A stretch of 19,271 nucleotides of DNA from DASXTB01 sp036505615 (GTDB lineage: Bacteria; Acidobacteriota; UBA6911; JACQSX01): the NCBI GenBank assembly GCA_036505615.1, contig DASXTB010000187.1, positions 1 to 19,271 on the forward strand, in the 5' to 3' direction. This document shows positions 1-6,977 of the stretch, in pieces; position 1 is the first letter of the stretch; the number at the start of each line of letters is the position of its first letter. A program made the translations under genes and the position numbers. Below the pieces are notes generated by a model. It saw only the letters and a list, made by a program, of their open reading frames with translations. It was not told the origin of the DNA and ran no database searches.

Positions 1-593
1 GGCAAGTTGTCGTAGTAATCAAAATCTCCCTTCCATTTCAATTGAACTTCCCCGTCTCCCTCGTCCTGCCAGTAGGAGTGAAACCTGAAAAAGTTCTTGT
101 TGCCGAAGGTAATGGCTTCCTTGAAGGTATTGCCACACCACTCCTGGCTTCCCAGTGTCATTTTTATCGGTCTCCAGTCGGCCGCTGCACGGAAAAAGCT
201 TCCCATCTGGCGGTAAGAATAAACACCTGTGGTGAACGAAAGGATTTGGTTGAAGTGAAACACCAACATCCCTCGGCGGTCGTTCCAGTCGTCTGCTTTG
301 ACCAGTTGATCGCGCAGCATTTTCTCCGTCACCACGACTAGCACAAGGTCAGCAGAACGTGGCTGATCGTAGCGGATTACCGTTCCGGTATACCGGCTTA
401 GTTCCCCCTCTCCATGCGTCCAATAAGAGTTGGAAATCCAAGCCTTCTCGAACGGTCGTTCCGCCCCAGCTTCTGCAGGCCTCAGGTTGCCTAAGGAAGA
501 AGGGAGCGCCATCCAGAAGGAAAGCAAAATCACTAAGAGCGCAAACAGAAAAGTACCGCGGCCGCAATTCATCAACTCAGTATTTTTTTTCAT
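1..593 (-). CDS. Secreted protein of unknown function, 5' part only (runs off left edge)
   Basis: An open frame on the reverse strand starts at ATG 593-591 and continues without a stop to base 1, giving 197 codons of an incomplete protein. Residues about 13-45 form a hydrophobic segment (FLFALLVILLSFWMALP) followed by a polar stretch, consistent with a signal peptide, so export is inferred. The mature part begins with a KAWISNSYW-like block and contains GELSRY, VLVVVTEKM, FTTGVYSYRQM, GSQEWCGNTF and EGDGEVQLKW. From memory this block order is that of a widespread conserved family sometimes mislabelled 'septum formation inhibitor Maf' in databases. It has no resemblance to true Maf, and I know of no established function. 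It is divergent from the TPR gene at 780, with a 186-bp intergenic region between them. Confidence 0.8.
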   Translation of the reverse strand, partial: MKKNTELMNCGRGTFLFALLVILLSFWMALPSSLGNLRPAEAGAERPFEKAWISNSYWTHGEGELSRYTGTVIRYDQPRSADLVLVVVTEKMLRDQLVKADDWNDRRGMLVFHFNQILSFTTGVYSYRQMGSFFRAAADWRPIKMTLGSQEWCGNTFKEAITFGNKNFFRFHSYWQDEGDGEVQLKWKGDFDYYDNL

Positions 594-779
594 CGTTAAC
601 TCCAAACATTCATGGTGAACTTCGTTCCAATAGGTTACCGAAGGCAGAAGGCGGAAGGCGGAACGCAGCAGGCAGAAAGAACGATAAACAAAATTCAACG
701 TTTTTAGTAACTGATAGCATAAATCACGCCGATTCAAGAAAGCGGCACGCGCGGCTTTCTTGTCCAGGAATAATGTAAA
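594..779. other. Divergent intergenic region
   Basis: This 186-bp region lies between two divergently transcribed genes and must hold the promoters of both, although I cannot assign -35/-10 boxes with confidence. It contains a short heptamer-repeat tract at 641-682 (listed separately). A Shine-Dalgarno-like AGGA at 766-769 serves the TPR gene at 780. Confidence 0.5.
641..682. repeat. Heptamer repeat tract, AAGGCRG family
   Basis: Units in 7-bp register are AAGGCAG, AAGGCGG, AAGGCGG, AACGCAG, CAGGCAG and AAAGAAC, with the last ones decaying. The period of seven matches the longer heptamer tracts at 4819, 10570 and 16846, but the unit sequence differs. It lies between divergent genes rather than after a stop codon. 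Confidence 0.6.
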
Positions 780-1274
780 ATGAAGAACATGCCGAATCCG
801 GACGACATGACGCTGGCGTGGGAACTGTTTCATCAGGCCTACCAGCACCAGATGCAGGGCGATCTCGATCTTGCCGAGCAGCTGTATAAGGAATCCATTA
901 AGGTACTTCCCACAGCCGAGGCTTACACCTTTTTGGGGTGGACTTACAGCTTCCAGGGCAGGCTGGATGACGCAATTGCCGAGTGTCAGAAAGCTATTTA
1001 CGTCGATCCTGACTTCGGGAATCCTTACAATGATATCGGCGCCTATCTGATTCAGCAGGGAAAACTCGATGAAGCGATTCCCTGGCTCGAGAAAGCCTTA
1101 CAGTCTCGCCGTTATGAATCTTACCACTACCCTCACTACAACCTGGGCCGTGTTTATGCGGCCAAGGAAATGTTCAAAAAGGCGACCCATCATTTCGAAG
1201 AAGCGCTGCGCCTGCAGCCGGACTACGCGCTGGCCGCTGAGGCTATCAAGCAGCTGAAGCGGCAGGTCAATTAA
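780..1274 (+). CDS. Tetratricopeptide repeat (TPR) protein
   Basis: A 164-residue protein built almost entirely of TPR helical pairs, a scaffold for protein-protein contacts. Four repeats can be read: about residues 12-45 (AWELFHQAY to LPTAEAY), 46-79 (TFLGWTYSFQGRLDDAI to YVDPDF), 80-115 (YNDIGAYLIQQGKLDEAI with a slightly long turn) and 120-154 (YNLGRVYAAKEMFKKAT to LQPDYA). The repeats carry the expected W/L-G-Y-A-F-A-P pattern. There is no signal peptide and no other domain, so it is probably cytoplasmic. ATG 780 has AGGA 10 bp upstream; ATG 789 is a possible alternative start. The partner is unknown, and the neighbours do not indicate one. Confidence 0.9.
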   Translation: MKNMPNPDDMTLAWELFHQAYQHQMQGDLDLAEQLYKESIKVLPTAEAYTFLGWTYSFQGRLDDAIAECQKAIYVDPDFGNPYNDIGAYLIQQGKLDEAIPWLEKALQSRRYESYHYPHYNLGRVYAAKEMFKKATHHFEEALRLQPDYALAAEAIKQLKRQVN

Positions 1275-1629
1275 TTCTGCATTCTTCATGACGAACTCGA
1301 TTCTAATCGTTGGAGCGACTGAGCCGCGCGTTAGGGGTGTCTTGCCGCATCCAGCCCGCCGCAGGCGGGCGCTCAGCGTGTGGCCCAGGGCGGAGCGCAG
1401 CGGAGCCCTGGGAATGTAAGATTCTTCAAATATTTGAGCCCGTCCCGCCCGGCGGGAGGCGCGACAGAAGGATTTTCGCAAGTCTCCGATCATCTGTCGG
1501 CCGCCCATAAGACAGGGCGGGCCGGCAGTTCTAGCAGTGTCTTGCTATCCCAGGGCCCCGCTTCGCTCCGCCCTGGGCCACACGCTAGCGCCCACAAAAC
1601 GCGGGCTGGTTCTTCTACGGACTGGAAGC
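1275..1629. other. Intergenic region dominated by an inverted repeat
   Basis: No convincing gene lies in these 355 bp. The short open frames crossing it run through the palindromic repeat at 1368-1593 and have no family features. The region separates the TPR gene from the co-directional symporter gene and could contain a terminator (the repeat) and the symporter promoter. Confidence 0.6.
1368..1593. repeat. Inverted repeat with 46-bp arms around a 134-bp spacer
   Basis: The left arm (1368-1413) and right arm (1548-1593) are near-perfect reverse complements. Each includes the core GCCCAGGGCGGAGC and the block AGCCCTGGGA or its variant. The same core recurs at 18673-18703 and, inverted, at 18849-18880, so this is a dispersed family rather than a local accident. 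The core itself is also palindromic (CCCAGGGC/GCCCTGGG). Confidence 0.8.
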
Positions 1630-3090
1630 ATGAACGGATACATTATCGCCCTGGTAATTTATTCCATCCTGCTGGTCAGCGTCGGGTTGATCGCGTCCAG
1701 GCTGGTCAAGAGAGGCTCTGACTTCTTCGTAGCCAGTCGAACTCTAGGACCTGGGTTGGTATTTTCCACTTTCCTTGCCGCCAATATCGGCGCGGGTTCC
1801 ACGGTCGCCGCCACCGGCCTGGCGTATCGAATCGGGGCGTCGGCCTGGTGGTGGGTCGGATCGGCCGCTATTGGATGCCTGGTTCTGGCCGCTGCGGTGG
1901 GACCTAGAATCTGGACTCTTGCCAAACAACACAACTTCTACACCGTAGGGGACTTTCTCGAGAAGCGTTACAGCCGCGCCGTGCGAGGCCTGGCGGCGGT
2001 GCTGATCTGGTTTGGAACGCTGACGATTCTGGCTGGACAACTGATTGCAATCGCTTGGATCCTCAATGTTGTCGCGGGGCTCTCAAAGCCAGTCGGGTGC
2101 CTGTTGGGCGGCGTGGTAGCCATCGCCTATTTTACGGCGGGAGGGCTGGTATCGGCGGCATGGGTCAACATGGCCCAGGTTTGCATCAAAATGAGCGGGT
2201 TTGCCGTCGCCGTTCCGGTAGCGTTGGCAGCGGCAGGCGGGCTCGATGGAATCCGGGACCGGCTGGCGAGCCGCGCGGCATCCGGCTATTTCGACTTCAC
2301 AGGAATTGGCCCCGCCGGGGTGGCGGGTTATCTTTTGTTGCTGGCGCCGTCCTTTGTTGCATCTCCGGGATTGCTGCAGAAACTCTATGGCGCCAGGGAT
2401 CGCAAGGCAGTCGTTTGGGGAGTGGGACTGAACGCCATGGCCATGCTGGCGTTCGCCTTTTTGCCGGTGGCGCTGGGAGCAGTGGCGGCGGTTAAGTTTC
2501 CCAATCTTCCGCAACAGGAACTGGCGCTTCCCATGCTGATGATACAGGTGCTTCCATTCTGGCTGGGCGCGTGGGCATTGGCAGCGGTCTTTTCCGCCGA
2601 GCTCAGCGCGGCCGACGCAGTTCTGTTTATGCTCTCGACGTCGCTGGTCAAGGATTTGTACCAGAGTTTTATCCATCCGCAGGCCGATGACCACCAATTG
2701 CTGCGCTTGAGCCGATTTTGCGCCCTCGGCGCAGGCGCCGTAGGAATCATGCTTGCAATCCTGCTTCCTTCGATAATCGTTTCACTCTCCATTTTCTACG
2801 CGCTCGTATCGGTGGCCCTGTTCATGCCGCTGTTGTTGGGAATTTACTGCGCCCGGCCGGGGCCTGGGCCAACTATCGCCGCGATCATGATTTCCGTTGC
2901 TGTGACGGTGGGAATGCAGCTCTGGACTGGCGGACGAGGACTCTGGGGTATCTCGCCGGTCGCCTGGGGAATTGGGACAAGCGCGGCGGTAATGCTGCTG
3001 GGGATGGCAGGCCGTCGTCCGGGCAGGTCAGGACGTGCTGAAAATAGCTCACACTCTAAGCGGTGGAATCCCGAATCAGGCAAACAGTAG
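1630..3090 (+). CDS. Sodium:solute symporter (SSS family) permease
   Basis: A 486-residue integral membrane protein of the solute:sodium symporter family (TC 2.A.21), which imports small solutes using a sodium gradient. Many hydrophobic segments run from MNGYIIALVIYSILLVSVGL to the C-terminus, consistent with the usual thirteen helices. Diagnostic blocks are DFFVASRTLGPG, then FLAANIGAGSTVAATG, then YTVGDFLEKRY near the N-terminus. SAADAVLFMLSTSLVKDLY near residues 325-345 is the family's helix-8 signature, where S/T side chains help bind sodium. The frame is open upstream to 1537, but that extension lies inside the inverted repeat. ATG 1630 begins directly at the first helix and has a weak GGA at 1624-1626, so I take it as the start. 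The substrate cannot be told from sequence. Confidence 0.9.
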   Translation: MNGYIIALVIYSILLVSVGLIASRLVKRGSDFFVASRTLGPGLVFSTFLAANIGAGSTVAATGLAYRIGASAWWWVGSAAIGCLVLAAAVGPRIWTLAKQHNFYTVGDFLEKRYSRAVRGLAAVLIWFGTLTILAGQLIAIAWILNVVAGLSKPVGCLLGGVVAIAYFTAGGLVSAAWVNMAQVCIKMSGFAVAVPVALAAAGGLDGIRDRLASRAASGYFDFTGIGPAGVAGYLLLLAPSFVASPGLLQKLYGARDRKAVVWGVGLNAMAMLAFAFLPVALGAVAAVKFPNLPQQELALPMLMIQVLPFWLGAWALAAVFSAELSAADAVLFMLSTSLVKDLYQSFIHPQADDHQLLRLSRFCALGAGAVGIMLAILLPSIIVSLSIFYALVSVALFMPLLLGIYCARPGPGPTIAAIMISVAVTVGMQLWTGGRGLWGISPVAWGIGTSAAVMLLGMAGRRPGRSGRAENSSHSKRWNPESGKQ

Positions 3091-3276
3091 GGCGCACGGC
3101 TGTGCGTCCGCCCTGCAGCGCCCTGCAGCATGAGAAAATGTATAAACTCTAGAGCGTGCCTCTGGCGCGTCCCCAGACACGCAAACAACGGTCTTTAAGA
3201 TATCCAACCTCCAGCGCCCGCTTCGCGGGCTGGGGCGGACGGCTGTGCGTCCCTACGACGTTTCACAAAAAGCGGA
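3091..3276. other. Convergent intergenic region with dispersed-repeat fragments
   Basis: The symporter and leuB converge here. The region holds two copies of a short block (ACGGCTGTGCGTCC at about 3098-3111 and 3239-3252). It also has a hairpin CGCCCGCTTCGCGGGC (about 3215-3231) and a block around 3134-3157 (GAGAAAATGTATAAACTCTAG) related to repeats near 18551, 18933 and 18990. The GC hairpin could act as a bidirectional terminator. Confidence 0.5.
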
Positions 3277-4344
3277 TTAACGCTCTCCGGCAAGTTCCTT
3301 CAAAACTGCCTCGGTCATCTCCCGAGTGGAGGCAGGCTTCCCTTTGGGATTCAGATCGGCCGTCAGGAATCCTTTTTGGAGCGCGGCGCCGATGGCCTGC
3401 TGGATTTCCGCCGCGACGGCCGGCATCTTCAGCGTATGTTCGAAGAGCATCGCAATACACCCAATGGAGCCAATGGGATTGGCGATCCCTTTACCGGCGA
3501 TGTCAGGCGCTGTCCCGTGTACCGGCTCGTACAGTGCGTTTTCACTGCCGAGACTTGCCGAGGGGAGCATGCCAAGCGAGCCGGCGATTACGGCGGCCTC
3601 GTCAGTGAGGATGTCGCCAAAAATATTGTTGGTCAACACTACGTCAAAACTTGAAGGGGAAGTGATCAACTGCATCGCAAAACTGTCGACCAGACGGTGG
3701 CCCAGCGCTATGTCCGAGTAATCTTTGTGAACATCGGAGACCACTTCACGCCAGAGCTTCGATGTTTCCAGGATGTTGGATTTGTCCACGCTGACGAGTT
3801 TTCTCTTCCTCCGGCGCGCTGTCTCAAACGCCAGCCTGGCAATACGTTCGATCTCCGGGCGAGTGTAGAACTCCGTATCCACTGCGCTGTCGATCTCTCG
3901 TTTTTTTGGCTGGGCAAAATAAATCCCTCCCGTCAATTCGCGGAAAAACAAAATGTCGGCGCCTCTGATCACTCCCGGTTTGAGCGGCGAACTGTCCTCC
4001 AATGCCGGCCATGCATACACCGGACGAAGGTTGGCAAAGAGTCCAAGCTCTTTGCGCAACGTCAGCAGAGCGCGCTCGGGACGGCGCGGCAGCGGTTCGT
4101 GCTCCCACTCCGGGCCCCCCACGCATCCGAGGAGCACGGCGTCTGAACTCTTTGCCTGTTCCAGCACCGAATCGCTCAAGTTCACTCCGTAGGCCCTTAC
4201 GCTCGCGCCTCCGGCAAGCTCTTCACGAATCTGAAGGGAAATCGAATGCTTTTTGGCACATGCTTTGAGAACTTCGATGGCGGCCGGAATCACTTCCACT
4301 CCTATGCCATCACCAGGGAGTACCAATAGTTTCAAATTGCGCAT
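3277..4344 (-). CDS. leuB: 3-isopropylmalate dehydrogenase
   Basis: A 355-residue enzyme of leucine biosynthesis that oxidises and decarboxylates 3-isopropylmalate to 2-oxoisocaproate with NAD. The blocks appear in the expected order: LPGDGIGVEV at the start, GGPEWEHEP, RKELGLFANLRPV (substrate arginines), RELTGGIYF, VDKSNILETS (catalytic lysine), NNIFGDILTDEAA (metal-binding aspartates) and EPVHGTAPDIAGKGIANP (the NAD-type cofactor loop). Length is normal for the family. The frame is open back to 4395, but the conserved N-terminus begins at ATG 4344. That ATG has GGAAAGG eight bases upstream, so 4344 is preferred. No leuC or leuD lies in the window. It is downstream of the cupin gene (123-bp gap) and may share a transcript with it. 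Confidence 0.95.
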   Translation of the reverse strand: MRNLKLLVLPGDGIGVEVIPAAIEVLKACAKKHSISLQIREELAGGASVRAYGVNLSDSVLEQAKSSDAVLLGCVGGPEWEHEPLPRRPERALLTLRKELGLFANLRPVYAWPALEDSSPLKPGVIRGADILFFRELTGGIYFAQPKKREIDSAVDTEFYTRPEIERIARLAFETARRRKRKLVSVDKSNILETSKLWREVVSDVHKDYSDIALGHRLVDSFAMQLITSPSSFDVVLTNNIFGDILTDEAAVIAGSLGMLPSASLGSENALYEPVHGTAPDIAGKGIANPIGSIGCIAMLFEHTLKMPAVAAEIQQAIGAALQKGFLTADLNPKGKPASTREMTEAVLKELAGER

Positions 4345-4467
4345 CCGGGTCGCCTTTCCATCCATAATCATCCGAAAAAGCCGAACCAGTTTCACGTGGT
4401 CGCGATCGGCCTTTCTTTGGTTAACTTCCGGTCGCGCTCGACCCCCTAAAGATCGGTCTGGATTTTT

Positions 4468-4797
4468 TCATTTGCCAAAAGATGGGTGGGGCGCCATTAC
4501 CACGGCGACAATTGCGCGATCCGGCGAGCGATTTGCAATTCCGTGCGTCATTCCTGCAGATGCCACCGCTGCCTCGTACGGATGCAACGTCGTGCGCTCG
4601 GCGCCCAGAGTTACCTCGGCCTGACCTTGAAGAACCAGGTAGATCTTGTCATTGTCCGTGTGACTGTGCAGCGACTGTTCCTGGCCCGGCTCCAGGCAGT
4701 AAATGTCAAAAAACATCCGCCGGCTGGAAAACAGATTTTTCTTCCTCAATTTGTCGCCTTGAAATTCGGCAGCGTCGATAAGATTGAATATCGGCAT
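4468..4797 (-). CDS. Small single-domain cupin protein
   Basis: A 109-residue cupin_2-type beta-barrel. Cupin motif 1 is seen as PGQEQSLHSHTDNDKIYLVLQG, with both histidines of HxH present but the usual glutamate replaced by a D/K region. Motif 2 is seen as ASAGMTHGIANRS, with the histidine and asparagine kept. Three metal ligands are therefore present, and metal binding is plausible. Single-domain cupins of this size are functionally diverse (isomerases, dioxygenases, sensory domains), so no reaction is assigned. The start at 4797 is supported by GGGAG seven bases upstream. The gene lies between a HAD hydrolase and leuB on the same strand, and its upstream region is a heptamer-repeat tract. 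Confidence 0.85.
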   Translation of the reverse strand: MPIFNLIDAAEFQGDKLRKKNLFSSRRMFFDIYCLEPGQEQSLHSHTDNDKIYLVLQGQAEVTLGAERTTLHPYEAAVASAGMTHGIANRSPDRAIVAVVMAPHPSFGK

Positions 4798-4818
4798 TGA
4801 CTTGCTCCCATTGTCGCA

Positions 4819-4980
4819 GTCAGCTATCAGCGGTCAGCAATCAGCTATCAGCTAGCTTTCAGCCGTCAGCAATCAGCCGTCAGCTTTCAGCCGTCAGCTT
4901 TCAGCCAACTTTTCTCTTGTACCGCCTTGCGGATGGCTGATAGCAGCTGACTGCTGAAAGCTGATAGCTAGCTAGCTCCT
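4819..4980. repeat. Heptamer repeat tract, NTCAGCN family, with inverted copies
   Basis: Twelve direct 7-bp units of the form NTCAGCN occupy 4819-4906: five in register, a 4-bp phase slip at 4854-4857, then seven more in register. After a non-repetitive spacer (about 4907-4934) the complementary form, for example AGCTGAC, TGCTGAA and AGCTGAT, appears at 4935-4965, followed by AGCTAGCTAGC. The tract fills the gap between the HAD stop codon (4983) and the cupin start (4797). A transcript across it could fold into a long hairpin. Confidence 0.85.
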
Positions 4981-4982
4981 CG

Positions 4983-5723
4983 CTAGAGTAGCGGAAAAAG
5001 CTGAGAGAGCCGCTTCACTTTGGGGCCCGAGAACTCTGGATTTCTCCCATTACGGTCGACTAATACAGCGTTCAGTCCGGCGCTCCGGGCTGCTTCGAAG
5101 TCCTCCCTTAAGGAATCGCCCACGTGCCAGGCTTGTTTTGGCTTCACTTTGACTCGGGCGCAGGCTTCCAAAAAAATCTTCGGGTCGGGCTTCGCCGCTC
5201 CGACCGCAGAGGAGTGTATCACTTGCGAGATCCAGGGGTGGAGGCCCAGGTCTTTTACCAAAGCGTGCAATCGTGAATCGAAATTCGAAATAATTCCCAG
5301 TGAGCGACCCTGTAACGTGAGCAGTTTCAAGGTAGCCAGTGTTTCCGGGTAGAGATCCCAGCAGCGTGACGTGGCAAAATTCTGGAAAAGAGATTCGAAA
5401 TACGCGTCAAATGGCAGTACCAGACCCGCCTGCCGGCAGACCTCCCGCACTACGTTCTTCCACCATTGAAATTCACGCTCGCGAAGAGGAATTCCGGTTT
5501 TTTTTGAGCGACCAGCGGCGCGACCCGCCGCCTGCCCGTGGTATTTGTCTGGGAGCGCCATGGAAGACGCGGCTGGAAAAAGACTGCAGAAGGCGCGCTC
5601 CAATTTGTCGGCATCGCAGACAGCGCCGAAACGGCGCGCTGCCAGAGCATATTGTCCTCCGATCGATCCGCGCACTGCAAAAAGCGTCCCCGCGGCGTCG
5701 AAAAATATCCAAGGGCGTGGCAT
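4983..5723 (-). CDS. HAD-superfamily hydrolase (subfamily IA-like)
   Basis: A 246-residue haloacid-dehalogenase-fold protein. Motif I is WIFFDAAGTLF with the nucleophile D9. Motif II is LGIISNFDSRL (the serine), motif III is the lysine in AAKPDPKIF, and motif IV is WHVGDSLREDFEAARSAG. A helical cap lies between motifs I and II (about residues 20-120), as in subfamily I. The residue two after the nucleophile, usually an aspartate acting as acid/base in phosphatases, is alanine here (D-A-A-G-T). That substitution also occurs in REG-2/HDHD3-like and phosphonatase-like members. Substrate is unknown. ATG 5723 has only a weak Shine-Dalgarno (AGAAG). The gene is the first of three reverse-strand genes (HAD, cupin, leuB). 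Confidence 0.88.
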   Translation of the reverse strand: MPRPWIFFDAAGTLFAVRGSIGGQYALAARRFGAVCDADKLERAFCSLFPAASSMALPDKYHGQAAGRAAGRSKKTGIPLREREFQWWKNVVREVCRQAGLVLPFDAYFESLFQNFATSRCWDLYPETLATLKLLTLQGRSLGIISNFDSRLHALVKDLGLHPWISQVIHSSAVGAAKPDPKIFLEACARVKVKPKQAWHVGDSLREDFEAARSAGLNAVLVDRNGRNPEFSGPKVKRLSQLFPLL

Positions 5724-5737
5724 CGCTTCTATGATAC

Positions 5738-5878
5738 TAGGTTCCCTCGATGCAGCACGAAGTTCACAAATTGGTCTACTTTTGATTCATCCGATGAATC
5801 CCGACTGGCCACTGGGCATGGCATGCACCCTCGGAGCCGCGACCGGAAGGGGCGCGGCGCGGCAATCTTGAAGTGGTA
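5738..5878. repeat. Dispersed repeat, copy 1 of 2
   Basis: This stretch aligns in direct orientation with 13782-13923. Shared blocks are CTAGGTTCCCT at the left, AAGTTCAC, TGCACCCTCGGAGCCGCGACC and GGGGCGCGGCGCGGCAATCTT at the right. The middle is more diverged. In both places it starts directly downstream of, or at the edge of, a gene. Confidence 0.75.
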
Positions 5879-5899
5879 TCAGCCGAATGGGACACGGAT

Positions 5900-6107
5900 A
5901 ACGCAGCGCGGCGTAGCCGCAACCCAATATGGGCAGCGAGGGTGGCAGTCCGCACAAGGAGACGCCGAAGGGGTCATAGAGTATAGCCGGGGGCAGAGAG
6001 CCCGCCTCAGGCGGGCGGCGCCCCCGGTCTGCGGCTATACTCTTCGACGCCTTCGGCGTCTAAAACAAACCAAATCTTTGCGGCTCGTAACGAATTTAAC
6101 GGTTAGC
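5900..6107. repeat. Left arm of ~200-bp inverted repeat flanking the metallo-hydrolase gene
   Basis: Reading inward to 6107 (GGTTAGC), this arm is the reverse complement of about 6978-7165. Shared blocks are AACCGTTAAATTC, AGCCGCAAAGATTTGGTTT, GCAGACCGGGGGCG, CTGCCCCCGGCTATA and GCGTCTCC. The arm is itself palindromic: AGTATAGCCG pairs with CGGCTATACT, CCGGGGGC with GCCCCCGG, and GACGCCGAAGG with CCTTCGGCGTC. It contains an inner GCCCGCCTCAGGCGGGC hairpin. Outer limits are approximate. Confidence 0.8.
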
Positions 6108-6108
6108 G

Positions 6109-6230
6109 GCGCAGAGAACACGGATTGGCGAATGTCCCGCTGCTGCGGCGGTAGTTAAAAGAGTCGGTTTTACCGCGAGTAGAAGAGACGTTGCGCCGGC
6201 GGGAATTCGCCGATCCGTGTTCTCTGCGTT
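6109..6230. repeat. Short palindromic element
   Basis: GCAGAGAACACGGATTGGCG (from about 6110) and its near-complement CGCCGATCCGTGTTCTCTGC (to about 6229) form arms of roughly 35 bp around an approximately 50-bp centre. The element lies directly between the left large-repeat arm and the metallo-hydrolase start, so it may carry or modify that gene's promoter or leader. Confidence 0.65.
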
Positions 6231-6281
6231 TTCCGTGTCCTATTGGTCAGTATCAATTTAAATGTTACAGTGCACCAGATC

Positions 6282-6914
6282 ATGGCGTCCCAGTGCCTGA
6301 TCAAGAGTTACGCCGCCCCGCCGTTTTATAAAAACGGCTATCTTGTTGCCTGTGCCGATACGAAAGAGGCGTTGTTGATTGATCCGGGCGACGAGGTGGA
6401 AGAAATAGCGCGCATTGCCGACGCTCACCGTTGGAGCGTCAAGTACATCGTACTGACCCATGCGCATGTGGATCACATTTCAGGGGTCGGCTTTGCAAAA
6501 GAGCGATACCAGGTCCCGATTTACCTTCACAAGGACGACCTGCCGCTTTATCAGGGCCTGCCGCAGCAGGGGCAGTGGGTGGGGATTGCTCTGGATCCTC
6601 CGCCACCGGTGGATCACTTCCTGGCAGAGGGCGATCTGCTGAGATGGGGAAACCTGCAGGCCGAGGTGATTCACACTCCCGGGCACACCCCGGGCGGAGT
6701 CTGCCTGAAGATCGGTGAAGTGCTCATGGCAGGAGATACATTGTTTGCCGGCAGTATTGGACGCACTGACCTGCCCGGGGGGGATTACGATGCTTTGATC
6801 GAAAGCATCAAAACCCGCCTTCTGGTGCTTCCAGATCCAACGCGGGTGTTCTCGGGCCATGGCCCTGAAACAACCATAGGCCAGGAGCGAAGGACCAATC
6901 CCTTTCTGCAGTAG
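6282..6914 (+). CDS. MBL-fold metallo-hydrolase, glyoxalase II-like
   Basis: A 210-residue metallo-beta-lactamase-fold hydrolase. The metal motif THAHVDHISG (HxHxDH), the histidine in HTPGHTPGG, the bridging aspartate in GDTLFAGSIGRTDLPGG and the last histidine in FSGHGPETTIGQE are all present, so a binuclear metal site is expected. Size and motif wording match the compact glyoxalase II-like (YcbL-type) group that hydrolyses thioesters. The exact substrate is uncertain. ATG 6282 is chosen as start; an in-frame TTG at 6243 is possible, but conserved sequence begins after 6282. No strong Shine-Dalgarno is visible for either. The gene is enclosed between two inverted repeat arms of about 200 bp. 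Confidence 0.88.
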   Translation: MASQCLIKSYAAPPFYKNGYLVACADTKEALLIDPGDEVEEIARIADAHRWSVKYIVLTHAHVDHISGVGFAKERYQVPIYLHKDDLPLYQGLPQQGQWVGIALDPPPPVDHFLAEGDLLRWGNLQAEVIHTPGHTPGGVCLKIGEVLMAGDTLFAGSIGRTDLPGGDYDALIESIKTRLLVLPDPTRVFSGHGPETTIGQERRTNPFLQ

Positions 6915-6977
6915 TCTGGGAAAAAGCATGTAACGCCCGGCGCGGTGTACGTAATGGTAATCGGACTGGACTCGACT

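Larger units (their letters stand above)
5724..6281. other. Repeat-rich intergenic region upstream of the metallo-hydrolase
   Basis: No gene is supported here. In order, it holds a diverged copy of a 140-bp dispersed repeat (5738-5878), the left arm of a large inverted repeat (about 5900-6107) and a small palindrome (6109-6230). A 206-codon open frame running through it on the plus strand overlaps the HAD gene and the repeats and shows no family features. Confidence 0.6.

Noticed and set aside
359..778. 139-codon plus-strand open frame
   Set aside because: It is antisense to the edge gene at 1-593 and continues through the intergenic heptamer tract.
1537..1629. 31-residue N-terminal extension of the symporter
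   Set aside because: It is encoded by the right arm of the inverted repeat and precedes the first membrane helix with no conserved sequence.
2083..2697. 204-codon reverse open frame
   Set aside because: It lies wholly inside the symporter gene on the other strand and has a low-complexity R/Q/H-rich composition without family features.
5538..6158. 206-codon plus-strand open frame
   Set aside because: It overlaps the HAD gene and then runs through dispersed repeats; its composition matches neither a family nor a start site.
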